From positions 514,095 to 578,094 of the forward strand of contig NZ_WIXI01000050.1 of assembly GCF_009617585.1 (NCBI RefSeq): a stretch of 64,000 nucleotides of DNA. The letters run 5' to 3'. The stretch comes from Endobacterium cereale. Lineage in GTDB: Bacteria > Pseudomonadota > Alphaproteobacteria > Rhizobiales > Rhizobiaceae. The position numbers and the translations under genes are program-made. Below the pieces are notes generated by a model. The model saw only the letters and a list, made by a program, of their open reading frames with translations. It searched no databases and was not told the origin of the DNA. This document shows, piece by piece, positions 1 to 8,285 of this stretch (position 1 is the stretch's first letter; every line of letters begins with the position of its first letter).

Positions 1-155
1 ACCACCAAACCGGCGGCGAAGGCAATTGCCTCGTGACGAAAGGCTTCTTCTTGCCACAGCCGTGCCAGTCCTTGCAGGGAATAACGCGTCGCCGCAACAA
101 CGCGACGCAGACCGCTCGCCTTTTCGATATTGCTGTCCAGCGGTGTCTTTTCCAT
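1..155 (-). CDS. dgkA: Diacylglycerol kinase, N-terminal part (cut by window edge)
   Basis: This is the first 51 codons of a prokaryotic diacylglycerol kinase, an integral inner-membrane enzyme that phosphorylates diacylglycerol to phosphatidate and so recycles lipid released during membrane-glucan synthesis. The visible sequence reads GLRRVVAATRYSLQGLARLW followed by EEAFRHE, the conserved amphipathic N-terminal helix and first active-site segment of the family, and then enters the first membrane span (AIAFAAGLVV). The ATG at 153-155 has a GGGAG ribosome site 7-8 bases upstream. The gene runs off the left edge. It shares its strand with the short gene at 317-499 and with cobT. Confidence 0.85.
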   Translation of the reverse strand, partial: MEKTPLDSNIEKASGLRRVVAATRYSLQGLARLWQEEAFRHEAIAFAAGLV

Positions 156-316
156 GCTTGGCTCCCTTTTCCGGCAGCCGCAATATCGTCGGCGCGATGC
201 GGTTCTATCGCCCGGACCGCCTTCGACGTCCACCCGCCATTCCCGTCACCCAGCAAAATTCGGAAAGACATTTTTTCTGCTCCATCGGCCGCTGCCACCG
301 GCAGAACATCTTACAA

Positions 317-499
317 TCAGCTATCGCGCTCGGCGGCCTGCCGCAATCTGATCTTCTGACCAGCCGCCCAGGAATCCGCATGCTCCTCGAAACGGAAAAT
401 GCGCTCAAAAACCTCGCCATTCTCAAACACCCGCACGATCCACCAATCGTCACGTTCGAAAATCTCGACCCTGTTGCAAGACAATATGTCAAATCCCAA
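317..499 (-). CDS. Small conserved hypothetical protein (60 aa)
   Basis: This 60-residue protein reads like a compact soluble family known to me from rhizobia. It has a run of aromatic and acidic residues (ERDDWWIVRVFENGEVFER) followed by FRFEEHADSWAAGQ. It starts at a TTG (499) directly preceded by an in-frame stop, with GGAG four bases upstream, so TTG is the only start that keeps the conserved part whole. Function is unknown. It lies between dgkA and cobT on the same strand with its own upstream gap, so it probably has its own promoter. Confidence 0.6.
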   Translation of the reverse strand: MGFDILSCNRVEIFERDDWWIVRVFENGEVFERIFRFEEHADSWAAGQKIRLRQAAERDS

Positions 500-727
500 T
501 CACTCCACCAAAATATGACAAAAGCTAACTTTTGAGAAAAATGCTGTCCACCCGCGAGTTCTTGCAATGGGTCTAAAATGAGGAAAAGACTTTGCCGAAA
601 ATCGCGAAAAATCAGGTGAATGACTAAAAATCACACAATTGTGAGGGCACTCCGCCCTCGCAAGAGGCGATGGCAGGTTGTCCACACAGAATCATTGATC
701 ACAGAAAAACTGAGAATGCCGTTCACG

Positions 728-763
728 AAAAAGGGCGGCGCCATCGGTGTTTGCGCCACCCTT
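728..763 (-). terminator. Rho-independent terminator of cobT
   Basis: Read on the minus strand, an AAGGGTGGCGC arm pairs with a GGCGCCGCCCTT arm (one small mismatch) around a 10-base loop and is followed by a run of T. It lies about 30 bases beyond the cobT stop codon. Confidence 0.65.
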
Positions 764-795
764 GAAAGTACATGCTCGGTATCTCGGCGGGTAAC

Positions 796-1812
796 TTAAT
801 GCGTGTTCGTCACCCCCGCCTGCGCAAAGGTGGCCATGCCGGAATGGCAGGCGGCGGCGGACTTGACGATGCCGGCGGCAAGGGCAGCACCTGTGCCTTC
901 GCCCAACCGCATGCCCAGCGCCAGAAGCGGTGTCTTGCCGAGCTTTTCGATTGCCGCCAGATGGCCCGGTTCACCGGAGACATGGCCGATCAGGCAGTGA
1001 TCGAGGGCGGAAGGATTGATCGCCTTGAGGATGGCGGCGGCGGCGGTTGCCACATAACCGTCGATCAGCACCGGGATCTTTTCCATACGGGCCGCCAGAA
1101 TGGCGCCGGCCATCGCCGCCACTTCACGACCGCCAAGACGGCGCAGCACTTCCAGCGGATCGGAGAGATGATCCTTGTGGAACTCGACAGCGGTTTTGAC
1201 CGCGGCGATCTTACGCTCAAGAACGTCGCCATGAGAACCGGTGCCCGGGCCGACCCATTCTTCCACAGTGCCGCCGTAAAGCGCGAGATTGATGGCGGCG
1301 GCGATCGTCGTGTTGCCGATACCCATTTCGCCGATCACCAGAAGATCGGTACCGCCTGCAATTGCCTCCATGCCGAATGCCATGGTGGCGGCGCAATCCC
1401 GTTCGGACAGAGCCGGCTCGACGGTAATGTCGCCGGTCGGATAATCCAGCGCGAGGTCAAAAATCTTCAGGCCGAGATCATGGGTCACGCAGATCTGGTT
1501 GATGGCAGCGCCACCGGCTGCAAAATTTTCGACCATCTGCTGCGTCACAGAAGGCGGAAACGGCGTGATGCCGTGTTTGGTAACGCCGTGATTACCGGCA
1601 AAGATCGCCACCAGCGGGCGGTTGACCGCAGGTGACCGGCCCGACCATGCGGCCAGCCAGAAGGCGATCTCTTCGAGCCGCCCGAGTGAGCCCGGCGGTT
1701 TGGTCAGTTGCGCATCACGTTCGCGCGCCGCCACCAGTGCCCGTTGGTCCGGGCCCGGCAGTTCGCGCAGAAGAACGCGAAAATCGTCGAAGGGCATGCC
1801 GCTCACGCTCAT
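796..1812 (-). CDS. cobT: Nicotinate-nucleotide--dimethylbenzimidazole phosphoribosyltransferase
   Basis: CobT transfers ribose-phosphate from nicotinate mononucleotide to dimethylbenzimidazole, giving alpha-ribazole phosphate for the lower ligand of cobalamin. The 338-residue length is normal for the family. Visible motifs are KPPGSLGRLE near residues 42-51, FAGNHGVTKHG, the substrate loop GEMGIGNTTIAAA and the C-terminal LGEGTGAALA, whose Glu near residue 305 corresponds to the catalytic base. I chose the ATG at 1812; in-frame codons upstream to 1962 look non-coding. It is divergent from cobS across about 120 bases, the usual rhizobial pairing of the two lower-ligand genes. A search for a B12-box motif in the gap found nothing convincing. 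Confidence 0.95.
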   Translation of the reverse strand: MSVSGMPFDDFRVLLRELPGPDQRALVAARERDAQLTKPPGSLGRLEEIAFWLAAWSGRSPAVNRPLVAIFAGNHGVTKHGITPFPPSVTQQMVENFAAGGAAINQICVTHDLGLKIFDLALDYPTGDITVEPALSERDCAATMAFGMEAIAGGTDLLVIGEMGIGNTTIAAAINLALYGGTVEEWVGPGTGSHGDVLERKIAAVKTAVEFHKDHLSDPLEVLRRLGGREVAAMAGAILAARMEKIPVLIDGYVATAAAAILKAINPSALDHCLIGHVSGEPGHLAAIEKLGKTPLLALGMRLGEGTGAALAAGIVKSAAACHSGMATFAQAGVTNTH

Positions 1813-1931
1813 ATCATCATTCCTTGTCTGTCTCGTCTCGCGGGAAGGCTTGTGTTTGCTTCGGGAATCCCGCTTTGTGGCCCCCTGTTTATCAGGCATG
1901 GCCGGAGGAACAACTGCCAAACGCACGTCAC

Positions 1932-2711
1932 ATGATCGGCGAATTCGTTGCGGATATCGCACGCTCCGTCGGCTTTCTCAGCCGCCTTCCTGTTCATGCG
2001 CGCTTTTTCGAAGGCCATGACGGCAGCATTTCGCGGGCTGTCCGTGCCTTTCCAGTGGCAGGCGTCGCCATCGCCCTGCCCGCTATGTGCGTATTCTGGG
2101 CCACTCTGGTTCTCGGCGCGCAGCCACTTCTCTCCGCCATCCTTGCGCTCGGCACACTTACGATCACCACCGGCGCATTGCACGAGGACGGGCTTGCCGA
2201 TGCGGCAGACGGGCTTGGTGGCGGACGCGACAAGGAACACGCGCTGATCATCATGAAGGACAGCCGCACCGGCTCCTATGGCGTGGTGGCCCTCATCCTG
2301 TCTTTCGGTATCCGCGTCGCCGCGCTTGCCCAGCTTGGGACAGATCTCTCGCCCTTCGGCGCCGCCCTCGCTCTCCTTGCCACTGCTGCCGTCAGCCGCG
2401 CCCTGATGGTCTGGCACTGGTCAATGCTGCCACCGGCCCGCACCAGCGGCGTGGCAGTCGCTGTCGGCAAGCCTGAGGACGCGGCGCGCACGATGGCGCT
2501 GGCGCTTGCGACCGCGATCGCCTTCATCGTGCTCCTGCCGAGCTACCATCTCGGCTCGATGCTGTTTGCGCTGGCTTTCGCAGTTCTGGCCGCTTTTGCC
2601 TTCACCCGCGTGGTCGATAAAAAACTCGGCGGCCATACCGGAGATACGATCGGCGCCACCCAGCAGATCACCGCAATGGCGGTTTTTACCGCCCTTGCCC
2701 TTGCAACGTGA
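1932..2711 (+). CDS. cobS: Adenosylcobinamide-GDP ribazoletransferase (cobalamin synthase; CobV in rhizobial naming)
   Basis: This integral membrane enzyme joins adenosylcobinamide-GDP to alpha-ribazole, the final step of cobalamin assembly, using the ribazole phosphate that CobT makes. The 259 residues contain several hydrophobic segments and the family's acidic signature HEDGLADAADGLGGG (about residues 73-87), which binds Mg2+, followed by KDSRTGSYG. The start is the ATG at 1932 (IGEFVADIARSVGFLSRLP is the usual N-terminus); longer in-frame starts back to 1632 overlap cobT antisense. The DUF1289 and aspartic protease genes follow closely on the same strand and probably form an operon with it. 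Confidence 0.93.
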   Translation: MIGEFVADIARSVGFLSRLPVHARFFEGHDGSISRAVRAFPVAGVAIALPAMCVFWATLVLGAQPLLSAILALGTLTITTGALHEDGLADAADGLGGGRDKEHALIIMKDSRTGSYGVVALILSFGIRVAALAQLGTDLSPFGAALALLATAAVSRALMVWHWSMLPPARTSGVAVAVGKPEDAARTMALALATAIAFIVLLPSYHLGSMLFALAFAVLAAFAFTRVVDKKLGGHTGDTIGATQQITAMAVFTALALAT

Positions 2712-2720
2712 GCACCCGAT

Positions 2721-2960
2721 ATGTCGGCCATGCACGCATCGAAAATTCTCTCGCCCTGCAGCGGCGTCTGCACGATTGCTGGCGAAGACACGCCGTTTGC
2801 CGGTCATTGCATCGGCTGCGGTCGCTCGCTGGACGAAATCGGTGATTGGCGCGATCTGGACAACGATGCGCGCGCGAAAATCATGTCCACACTGCCCGGC
2901 CGTCTGCGGCGCGCCGGCTTTGCCGTACCCAACATTCTGAAGGAGGCCATTGCACCGTGA
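2721..2960 (+). CDS. DUF1289 small cysteine-rich protein
   Basis: This 79-residue protein has the DUF1289 pattern: SPCSGVC at residues 11-17 and CIGCGRSLDEI at residues 30-40, giving four cysteines that could bind a metal or iron-sulfur centre, then a short helical tail with a W. No function is established for the family. It starts 9 bases after cobS, and its TGA overlaps the GTG start of the next gene (GTGA), so translation is probably coupled. Confidence 0.85.
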   Translation: MSAMHASKILSPCSGVCTIAGEDTPFAGHCIGCGRSLDEIGDWRDLDNDARAKIMSTLPGRLRRAGFAVPNILKEAIAP

Positions 2961-3661
2961 ATGGATTGACTGTCGTTCTGCTCATTCTCGGCGCCGGACT
3001 GGCGCTCCTCATCTTCAACGATTCCAGCGGCCACACGATGGGCATGGACAATGATGATTTCGCTCGGATCGTCTATCTACTGCCCATCGCAGCCGTCCTG
3101 TCGGCGGGAGTGCTGGCCGGCCGCCACGGTGGCCTGGGCGAAACCGCGCGCATGATCGCCATCTGGCTTGTCATCATCATGGGCCTGATGGTCGGTTATC
3201 TCTACCGCAACGATTTCGCTTCGGTCGGCAATCGTTTGATGGCTGGACTGATGCCCGGCAGCGCCGTCGTCACCACCGCCTCCGATGGCAGTTCGGAAAT
3301 TATCCTGCACCGCGCCATGGGGGGACACTTTCAGGCACGGATGGAAGTCAACGGCCGCACCGTACCCATGCTGGTCGATACCGGCGCCAGTTCGGTGGTT
3401 TTGAGTTGGGACGACGCACAGACGCTGGGGCTTGATCCGGAAAACCTCTCCTTTACGGTCACGGTATCAACCGCCAACGGTCGCGCCATGGCAGCGCCCG
3501 TTCGCCTGGATCAAATGGCCATCGGCCCGATCGTTCGCCGCGACGTGCGTGCGATGGTCGCCTCCGAGGGCAGGCTCGACGAAAGCCTGCTCGGCATGAC
3601 GTTCCTGTCGACGCTGAGTTCAATGCAAATCCAGACCGACGAATTGCGATTGCGAGACTGA
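2957..3661 (+). CDS. Retroviral-type aspartic protease, membrane anchored (TIGR02281-like)
   Basis: The protein has 234 residues. The first about 90 residues hold three hydrophobic membrane segments. The C-terminal half is a clan AA aspartic protease domain with the catalytic signature MLVDTGASSVVLS and later the LLGMTFLSTL strand typical of single-domain retropepsin-like enzymes, which act as homodimers. The start is GTG at 2957 with AGGAGG at 2941-2946; it overlaps the stop of the DUF1289 gene. Substrates of these alphaproteobacterial proteases are not well known. It is the last gene of the cobS-DUF1289-protease run and converges with the AraC gene 3 bases downstream. Confidence 0.85.
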   Translation: MNGLTVVLLILGAGLALLIFNDSSGHTMGMDNDDFARIVYLLPIAAVLSAGVLAGRHGGLGETARMIAIWLVIIMGLMVGYLYRNDFASVGNRLMAGLMPGSAVVTTASDGSSEIILHRAMGGHFQARMEVNGRTVPMLVDTGASSVVLSWDDAQTLGLDPENLSFTVTVSTANGRAMAAPVRLDQMAIGPIVRRDVRAMVASEGRLDESLLGMTFLSTLSSMQIQTDELRLRD

Positions 3662-3664
3662 CGG

Positions 3665-4657
3665 CTATTCGGCCGCCATCAGTTCAGCTACCGGCACGAA
3701 CTCATCCGTGCGGCTGCGGAAATGGCTGGGCGGCGCTCCGATAATGCGCTTGAAGGCGCGGCTGAACGATGCCTCGGCATCATAGCCAAGCCGGTCCGCA
3801 ATCACCGATACACGCGTGCCTTCCTTCAGCCACAGCCGGGCCTGATGCATGCGCACCCGCGCCACGTAACGTGCCGGCGTTTCGCCCACCACCTTGGCAA
3901 ACCGTTCGGCAAAACCGGAACGTGACGCGCCCATCTGGCGGGCGAGCTCGGCCACCGACCAGTCGCGTTCCGGTTCCAGATGGATGGCCGCCAGCACGCG
4001 ACCGACATCGGGACTGCGCACCGCCGCGATCCAGCCATTGGTCTCGCCGCAGCCATGCTCCACCCATGTGCGGATCATCGTCGCCATCAACACATCCGCC
4101 AACCGCGCCAGAATGCCACCGGCGCCGACCCGGTCCATGTCCACCTCGCGCGCCATGGCATCGAGAAGATGCGGAATGGTCGGTTCGCTGCGAGCAAGAT
4201 CGGTGGTGGTCATCACGTCCGGCATCATTTGCAACAGCGGATGCAGCCGGTCGAGATTGAAGCGCAAGGAACCGTTGAAAATCTGCGTCTCGCCGGGCCT
4301 CTCCTGGCATTTCACGTCGTAAACGCCGGAGCAGATCTTTGTGCGCCCATACCGTTCGAACGGCACCGGCGGAACATCCGGATATTCGGCAACCACATGC
4401 GCATCGCCGCGCGGCACCAGCACGGCGTCCCCGGCCTTCAGTTGCAGCCAGTCACTCTGTCCTTGCAGTCGCAACACGGCGGAACCGGACTGGATGAAAT
4501 GAAACCGCGCCGCTTCCTGTGCTGGAAAGGCGGTGGCCCACGGCGAGGCTGGCCGGCAACGGCCATATTCCACGCCATCAAGACGCAATCCCCGCAGCAT
4601 TTCGCTCAGCGGATCGGAAGGGAGTTCAAATGGAGAATTGGACGAATGATCAAGCAT
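3665..4657 (-). CDS. AraC-family transcriptional regulator with N-terminal cupin
   Basis: This 330-residue regulator has a cupin_6-type N-terminal ligand domain (about residues 10-180; HFIQSGSAVLRL and GDAVLVPRGDAH) and a C-terminal pair of helix-turn-helix motifs (about residues 225-320; ELARQMGASRSGFAERF and RLGYDAEASFSRAFKR). The second is the classic AraC signature. It is divergent from an MFS exporter starting at 4731 and is likely its regulator. The start is uncertain: ATG at 4657 gives a 73-base divergent gap, while a GTG at 4693 has an AAGGA ribosome site but leaves only 37 bases. Confidence 0.85.
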   Translation of the reverse strand: MLDHSSNSPFELPSDPLSEMLRGLRLDGVEYGRCRPASPWATAFPAQEAARFHFIQSGSAVLRLQGQSDWLQLKAGDAVLVPRGDAHVVAEYPDVPPVPFERYGRTKICSGVYDVKCQERPGETQIFNGSLRFNLDRLHPLLQMMPDVMTTTDLARSEPTIPHLLDAMAREVDMDRVGAGGILARLADVLMATMIRTWVEHGCGETNGWIAAVRSPDVGRVLAAIHLEPERDWSVAELARQMGASRSGFAERFAKVVGETPARYVARVRMHQARLWLKEGTRVSVIADRLGYDAEASFSRAFKRIIGAPPSHFRSRTDEFVPVAELMAAE

Positions 4658-4730
4658 GCCGGATTTTTTAGCATGGAAACTCCAGCCGGTCACGCCTATT
4701 CCTTGACCAACAGCAAATCAGGAGATCCCC

Positions 4731-5933
4731 ATGCTGGACCATATCCCTTCCCCGGGCGGCGACGCCCGGACGATCGAACACGCCCGCTGGGGCGCTGTCG
4801 TTTCCATGACGCTTGGCGTCTTCGGCCTTGTCACCGCGGAGTTTCTGCCTGTCAGCCTGCTGACGCCGATTTCCAGTGACCTCAACGTCACTTCCGGCCT
4901 CGCCGGCCAGTCGATTACCATGACAGCCATCGTCGCCGCCATCGCAGGCCCAGCCGTCATTATCGGCACGCGAAAATTCGACCGCCGCTGGACCGTGCTG
5001 GCACTGACCATGACGCTGATCATTTCCAGCCTCATTGCCGCTGCCGCCAACAGCATCCACATGCTTCTTGCCGCCCGCTTCCTGCTCGGCATCGGGCTTG
5101 GTGGCTTCTGGGCCATGTCGGCAGCACTTGCCATGCGTCTCGTGCCGCCGCATCTGATGCCACGCGCCATGGCCATCATCATGGCCGGCGTCTCACTTGC
5201 CACCGTCTGTGCCGCCCCGCTCGGCGCCTGGATCGGTGCCACGATGGGATGGCGCGCCGCATTCGGCCTTTCGGCCGGCATCGGTGGCGTCGCACTGCTC
5301 GTACAGGCCTTCACCCTGCCCGCCCTGCCGCCGAGCGGCCATGCCGGTCTTGCCACCATGGCAGCCCTTCTGCGCCGGCCGGCCATGCGTCTGGGCCTCG
5401 TCACCATCCTTCTGGTGATTACCGGTCATTTTGCAGGCTTCACCTATATCCGCCCGTTCCTCGAACGCGTGCCGCATCTCGGTGTCGAAACAATCTCGCT
5501 GATCCTGCTCGCCTATGGCGTCGCCGGTTTCTTCGGTAACCTGCTCGGCGGTTTTGTATCGGAGCGCAGCCCGCGCCTTTCGATCACCATCTTCGCCAGC
5601 CTCATCGCCGCAGCAGCCGTCAGCATGGCGGTTGCCGGCAGCTCGGAAATCGTCGCGGCCACCGCCGTCGCCATCTGGGGCCTCGCCTTCGGCGCCATCC
5701 CGGTCAGCCTGCAGAGCTTTGTGGTGCGCGCCGGTTCGGATGAAGCCGAAAGCGCTGGAGCACTGATGCTGACCACGTTCCAGATCGCGATTTCCAGCGG
5801 CGCGGTTCTGGGCGGCATCCTCATCGAAACACAGGGACCGATCGCCGTCGTCACCTTCCTTGCCGCCGGCGCTCTTCTCGGCGCCTCGGTCATGGCCAGC
5901 CGTGGCCAGCAGCGACGCCTGTCGATGGGCTGA
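4731..5933 (+). CDS. MFS transporter, DHA1-type exporter (NepI/AraJ-like)
   Basis: This 400-residue protein has about twelve hydrophobic segments and the major facilitator pattern. An N-terminal FGLVTAEFLPVSLLTPISSD segment followed by a GQSITMTAI region is typical of the NepI/PbuE/AraJ branch of proton-driven efflux pumps for nucleosides, sugars or drugs. The substrate cannot be told from sequence. A strong terminator follows the stop. It is divergent from the AraC/cupin regulator, a common arrangement for inducible exporters. Confidence 0.85.
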   Translation: MLDHIPSPGGDARTIEHARWGAVVSMTLGVFGLVTAEFLPVSLLTPISSDLNVTSGLAGQSITMTAIVAAIAGPAVIIGTRKFDRRWTVLALTMTLIISSLIAAAANSIHMLLAARFLLGIGLGGFWAMSAALAMRLVPPHLMPRAMAIIMAGVSLATVCAAPLGAWIGATMGWRAAFGLSAGIGGVALLVQAFTLPALPPSGHAGLATMAALLRRPAMRLGLVTILLVITGHFAGFTYIRPFLERVPHLGVETISLILLAYGVAGFFGNLLGGFVSERSPRLSITIFASLIAAAAVSMAVAGSSEIVAATAVAIWGLAFGAIPVSLQSFVVRAGSDEAESAGALMLTTFQIAISSGAVLGGILIETQGPIAVVTFLAAGALLGASVMASRGQQRRLSMG

Positions 5934-5968
5934 TCCTTTCAGACCTGTGGTCCCGACGATCCATCAAC

Positions 5969-6005
5969 AAAAATCCGGCCGACATCCCCGTCGGTCGGAT
6001 TTTTC
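5969..6005 (+). terminator. Rho-independent terminator after MFS gene
   Basis: AAAATCCGgCCGAC pairs with GTCGGtCGGATTTT around a 6-base loop, with a T-run on the plus strand. It is nearly symmetric and could work in both directions. Confidence 0.85.
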
Positions 6006-6098
6006 ATTTTCGGCTCCGGCAGCGAGCATTTTTGCCCTTGGCAATGATCAAGTCACGGCGCTACGACAGCACATCTTTCATTCTGTCCAAGCCGTCCC

Positions 6099-6809
6099 AT
6101 GCCCCCTCGCAAAATCGCTTCCCTCATCTTCACACCGATCCTTGCCGGCGCCAGCCTGCACGAACGCCTGCTTGCCGGCCTCGGCGCGCTGATCGGCATT
6201 GCCTTGACCGGCGCTCTTGCCGGCGTGCTGATCGGCCACGGCCTCTCACCGCTTCTCGTCGCGCCGATGGGCGCGTCTGCCGTGCTGGTATTTGCAGTGC
6301 CCGCCAGCCCGCTCGCCCAGCCATGGTCCGTGATCGGCGGCAATACGCTGTCGGCCGCCGTCGGCCTGCTGGTCGCACATTTCGTGGCCGAACCGGTTCT
6401 GGCCACCGGCATCGCCGTCTCGCTCGCCATTCTGGTGATGTCGCTCACCCGCTGCCTGCATCCGCCCGGCGGAGCAGCCGCCCTGATGGCCGTGCTTGGC
6501 GGCGGTGCCGTCGATGCCTGGGGACCGTTTTTCCCGGTCATGCCCGTTCTGCTCAATGCCGTCGTGCTCACGATGGCCGGCATCATCTTTCACCGCCTCT
6601 GCGGTCGTTCCTATCCGCACCGCCCGGCACCGGTCGTCACAGCGGCAAATATACCGGTGCCACCAGACATTCCGAATTTCGAAGAAGAGGATGTCGATGC
6701 GGCGCTCGCCCATCTCGACGAGACTTTCGACATCGACCGGGAAGACCTGATCCGCCTGATGCGGCAGGTGGAAGCCGAACACATCGCACGACGCACGGCC
6801 ATCAAATGA
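6099..6809 (+). CDS. HPP-family integral membrane protein
   Basis: This 236-residue protein has four to five membrane segments. It carries the motif that names the HPP family (LHPPGGAAALMAV, about residues 120-132) and the upstream APMGASAVLVF segment. Some HPP proteins in plants and cyanobacteria have been linked to nitrite transport; this one's substrate is unknown. The C-terminus (about residues 180-236) is an acidic, helical linker (EEEDVDAALAHLDETFDID) of the kind that precedes CBS domains in longer family members, but the protein stops before any CBS domain. It is followed at once by a terminator. Confidence 0.85.
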   Translation: MPPRKIASLIFTPILAGASLHERLLAGLGALIGIALTGALAGVLIGHGLSPLLVAPMGASAVLVFAVPASPLAQPWSVIGGNTLSAAVGLLVAHFVAEPVLATGIAVSLAILVMSLTRCLHPPGGAAALMAVLGGGAVDAWGPFFPVMPVLLNAVVLTMAGIIFHRLCGRSYPHRPAPVVTAANIPVPPDIPNFEEEDVDAALAHLDETFDIDREDLIRLMRQVEAEHIARRTAIK

Positions 6810-6810
6810 C

Positions 6811-6838
6811 AAACGGCGCCCCGAGAGGCGCCGTTTTC
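6811..6838. terminator. Bidirectional terminator between convergent genes
   Basis: AAACGGCGCC and GGCGCCGTTTT form a 10-bp stem with a 6-base loop. T-runs on both strands let it serve the HPP gene (plus) and the UPF0114 gene (minus). Confidence 0.85.
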
Positions 6839-6862
6839 CATTTCCGTATTGTGCCGTAGCGA

Positions 6863-7384
6863 TCAGATTTTCAGATCGTTCTTGTCGGCTTTGGCCGATG
6901 CCATGATCTTTTCCAGCCAGCCAAGCATCACCGCCGAAACGACGAAGGCCAGATGGATGATCGTGTACCACATCAGCTTGGCATCGGTGTATTGCGCGGC
7001 GTTGAGGAAAATCTGCAGAAGATGGATGGACGAGATCGCCACAATCGACGACGCGACCTTGATCTTCAGGCTGCCGGCATCGAGTTTGCCAAGGAAAGAC
7101 ACGTCCGCCTCGGTCTCGTCAAAACGGCTGACGAAATTTTCGTAGCCGGAAATCATCACCATCACGATCAGGCTGGCGACAAGGGCAGCATCGATCAGGC
7201 CGAGCATGGCGAGGATCATTTCGCCCTCACCCAGCGTGAAGACGTTTTGCGCCACCTTCCAGAACTTGGACAGGAAGGACAGCGCGTAAACCGCCAAAGC
7301 CGCAGCAAGGCCAAGGTAAAAGACGATGAGTATCCATCGGCTCGACAGAATGATCTTTTCCACGAGCAGTTCCAGCGATTTCAT
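6863..7384 (-). CDS. UPF0114 / YqhA-family inner-membrane protein
   Basis: This 173-residue protein has four hydrophobic segments. Family markers are the N-terminal E-KIILSSRWILIVFYLGLA stretch, a GEGEMILAMLGLIDAALVASL segment and the ISGYENFVSR motif. Function is undetermined for the family. It is monocistronic between the convergent HPP gene and the ABC-2 exporter pair; the ATG at 7384 is the only good start. Confidence 0.9.
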   Translation of the reverse strand: MKSLELLVEKIILSSRWILIVFYLGLAAALAVYALSFLSKFWKVAQNVFTLGEGEMILAMLGLIDAALVASLIVMVMISGYENFVSRFDETEADVSFLGKLDAGSLKIKVASSIVAISSIHLLQIFLNAAQYTDAKLMWYTIIHLAFVVSAVMLGWLEKIMASAKADKNDLKI

Positions 7385-7508
7385 TGAAGTGTAGTCTCCG
7401 AGTGTCTTGGGGTGCGGATCAGATAGTCGCTGACCACGACACCCGCAAGACGACGGAACTCCCCCGCGTCGCTAGGTCGCGATTTTCCTGACGATTGCCA
7501 GTTTTGGA

Positions 7509-8285
7509 TTAGCTGCGCAGGCGGTAGCCGGTGCGGAAAATCCAGCCGAGGATCGACAGGCAGATCACCAGGAACAGGCCGATCATGCCGAGGCTGACCA
7601 CCGGATTGACGTCGGCGATCTCGTAAAAGCTCCAGCGGAAACCGCTGACGAGATATAGAACCGGATTGAAATGGCTGACCGCCTGCCAGAACGGCGGCAG
7701 CATGTCGATCGAGTAGAAACTGCCGCCAAGGAAAGTCAGAGGCGGCACGACCAGCATCGGCACGATGTTCAGCTGTTCGAAGTTCTTGGCCCAGATGCCG
7801 ATGATGAAACCGAACAGGCTGAAGGTGATCGCCGTCAGCACCAGAAACAGCGCCATCATGAACGGATGGGCGATATCGATATCGACGAAGAACGAGGCCG
7901 TTGCCAGAATGATCAGGCCGATGATTAGCCCCTTGCTGGCCGCCGCACCGACATAACCGAGCAGCACTTCCGTCATCGCCACCGGCGCCGACAGAAGCTC
8001 GTAGATCGTGCCGGTGAATTTCGGGAAATAGATGCCGATCGAACCGTTGCTGATGCATTGCGTCAAAAGCGTCAGCATGATCAGGCCGGGCGTGATGAAC
8101 GAGCCATAAGAGACGCCACCGACTTCCTGAATACGCGAGCCGATCGCCGTGCCGAACACGATGAAATACAGCGAGGTGGTGATGACCGGCGAAATCACGC
8201 TCTGCAACAGCGTGCGACGCATGCGGGCCATCTCGAAGAAATAGATCGACTTGACCGCTTCGAAATTGAATGTGTTGGCGCTCAT
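7509..8285 (-). CDS. ABC-2 type exporter, permease subunit
   Basis: This 258-residue permease has six membrane spans and the ABC-2 layout: a cytosolic N-terminal helix with RMRRTLLQSVISPV, and the re-entrant GGSFYSIDMLPPFWQ region before the last spans. It resembles the YadH-type permease of the YadGH exporter. Its ATG overlaps the stop of the ATPase gene by 4 bases (8282-8285), so the two are translationally coupled and form one exporter. Substrate unknown. Confidence 0.9.
   Translation of the reverse strand: MSANTFNFEAVKSIYFFEMARMRRTLLQSVISPVITTSLYFIVFGTAIGSRIQEVGGVSYGSFITPGLIMLTLLTQCISNGSIGIYFPKFTGTIYELLSAPVAMTEVLLGYVGAAASKGLIIGLIILATASFFVDIDIAHPFMMALFLVLTAITFSLFGFIIGIWAKNFEQLNIVPMLVVPPLTFLGGSFYSIDMLPPFWQAVSHFNPVLYLVSGFRWSFYEIADVNPVVSLGMIGLFLVICLSILGWIFRTGYRLRS

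Noticed and set aside
1812..1932. Cobalamin riboswitch between cobT and cobS
   Set aside because: No B12 box or conserved core recognised in about 120 bases.
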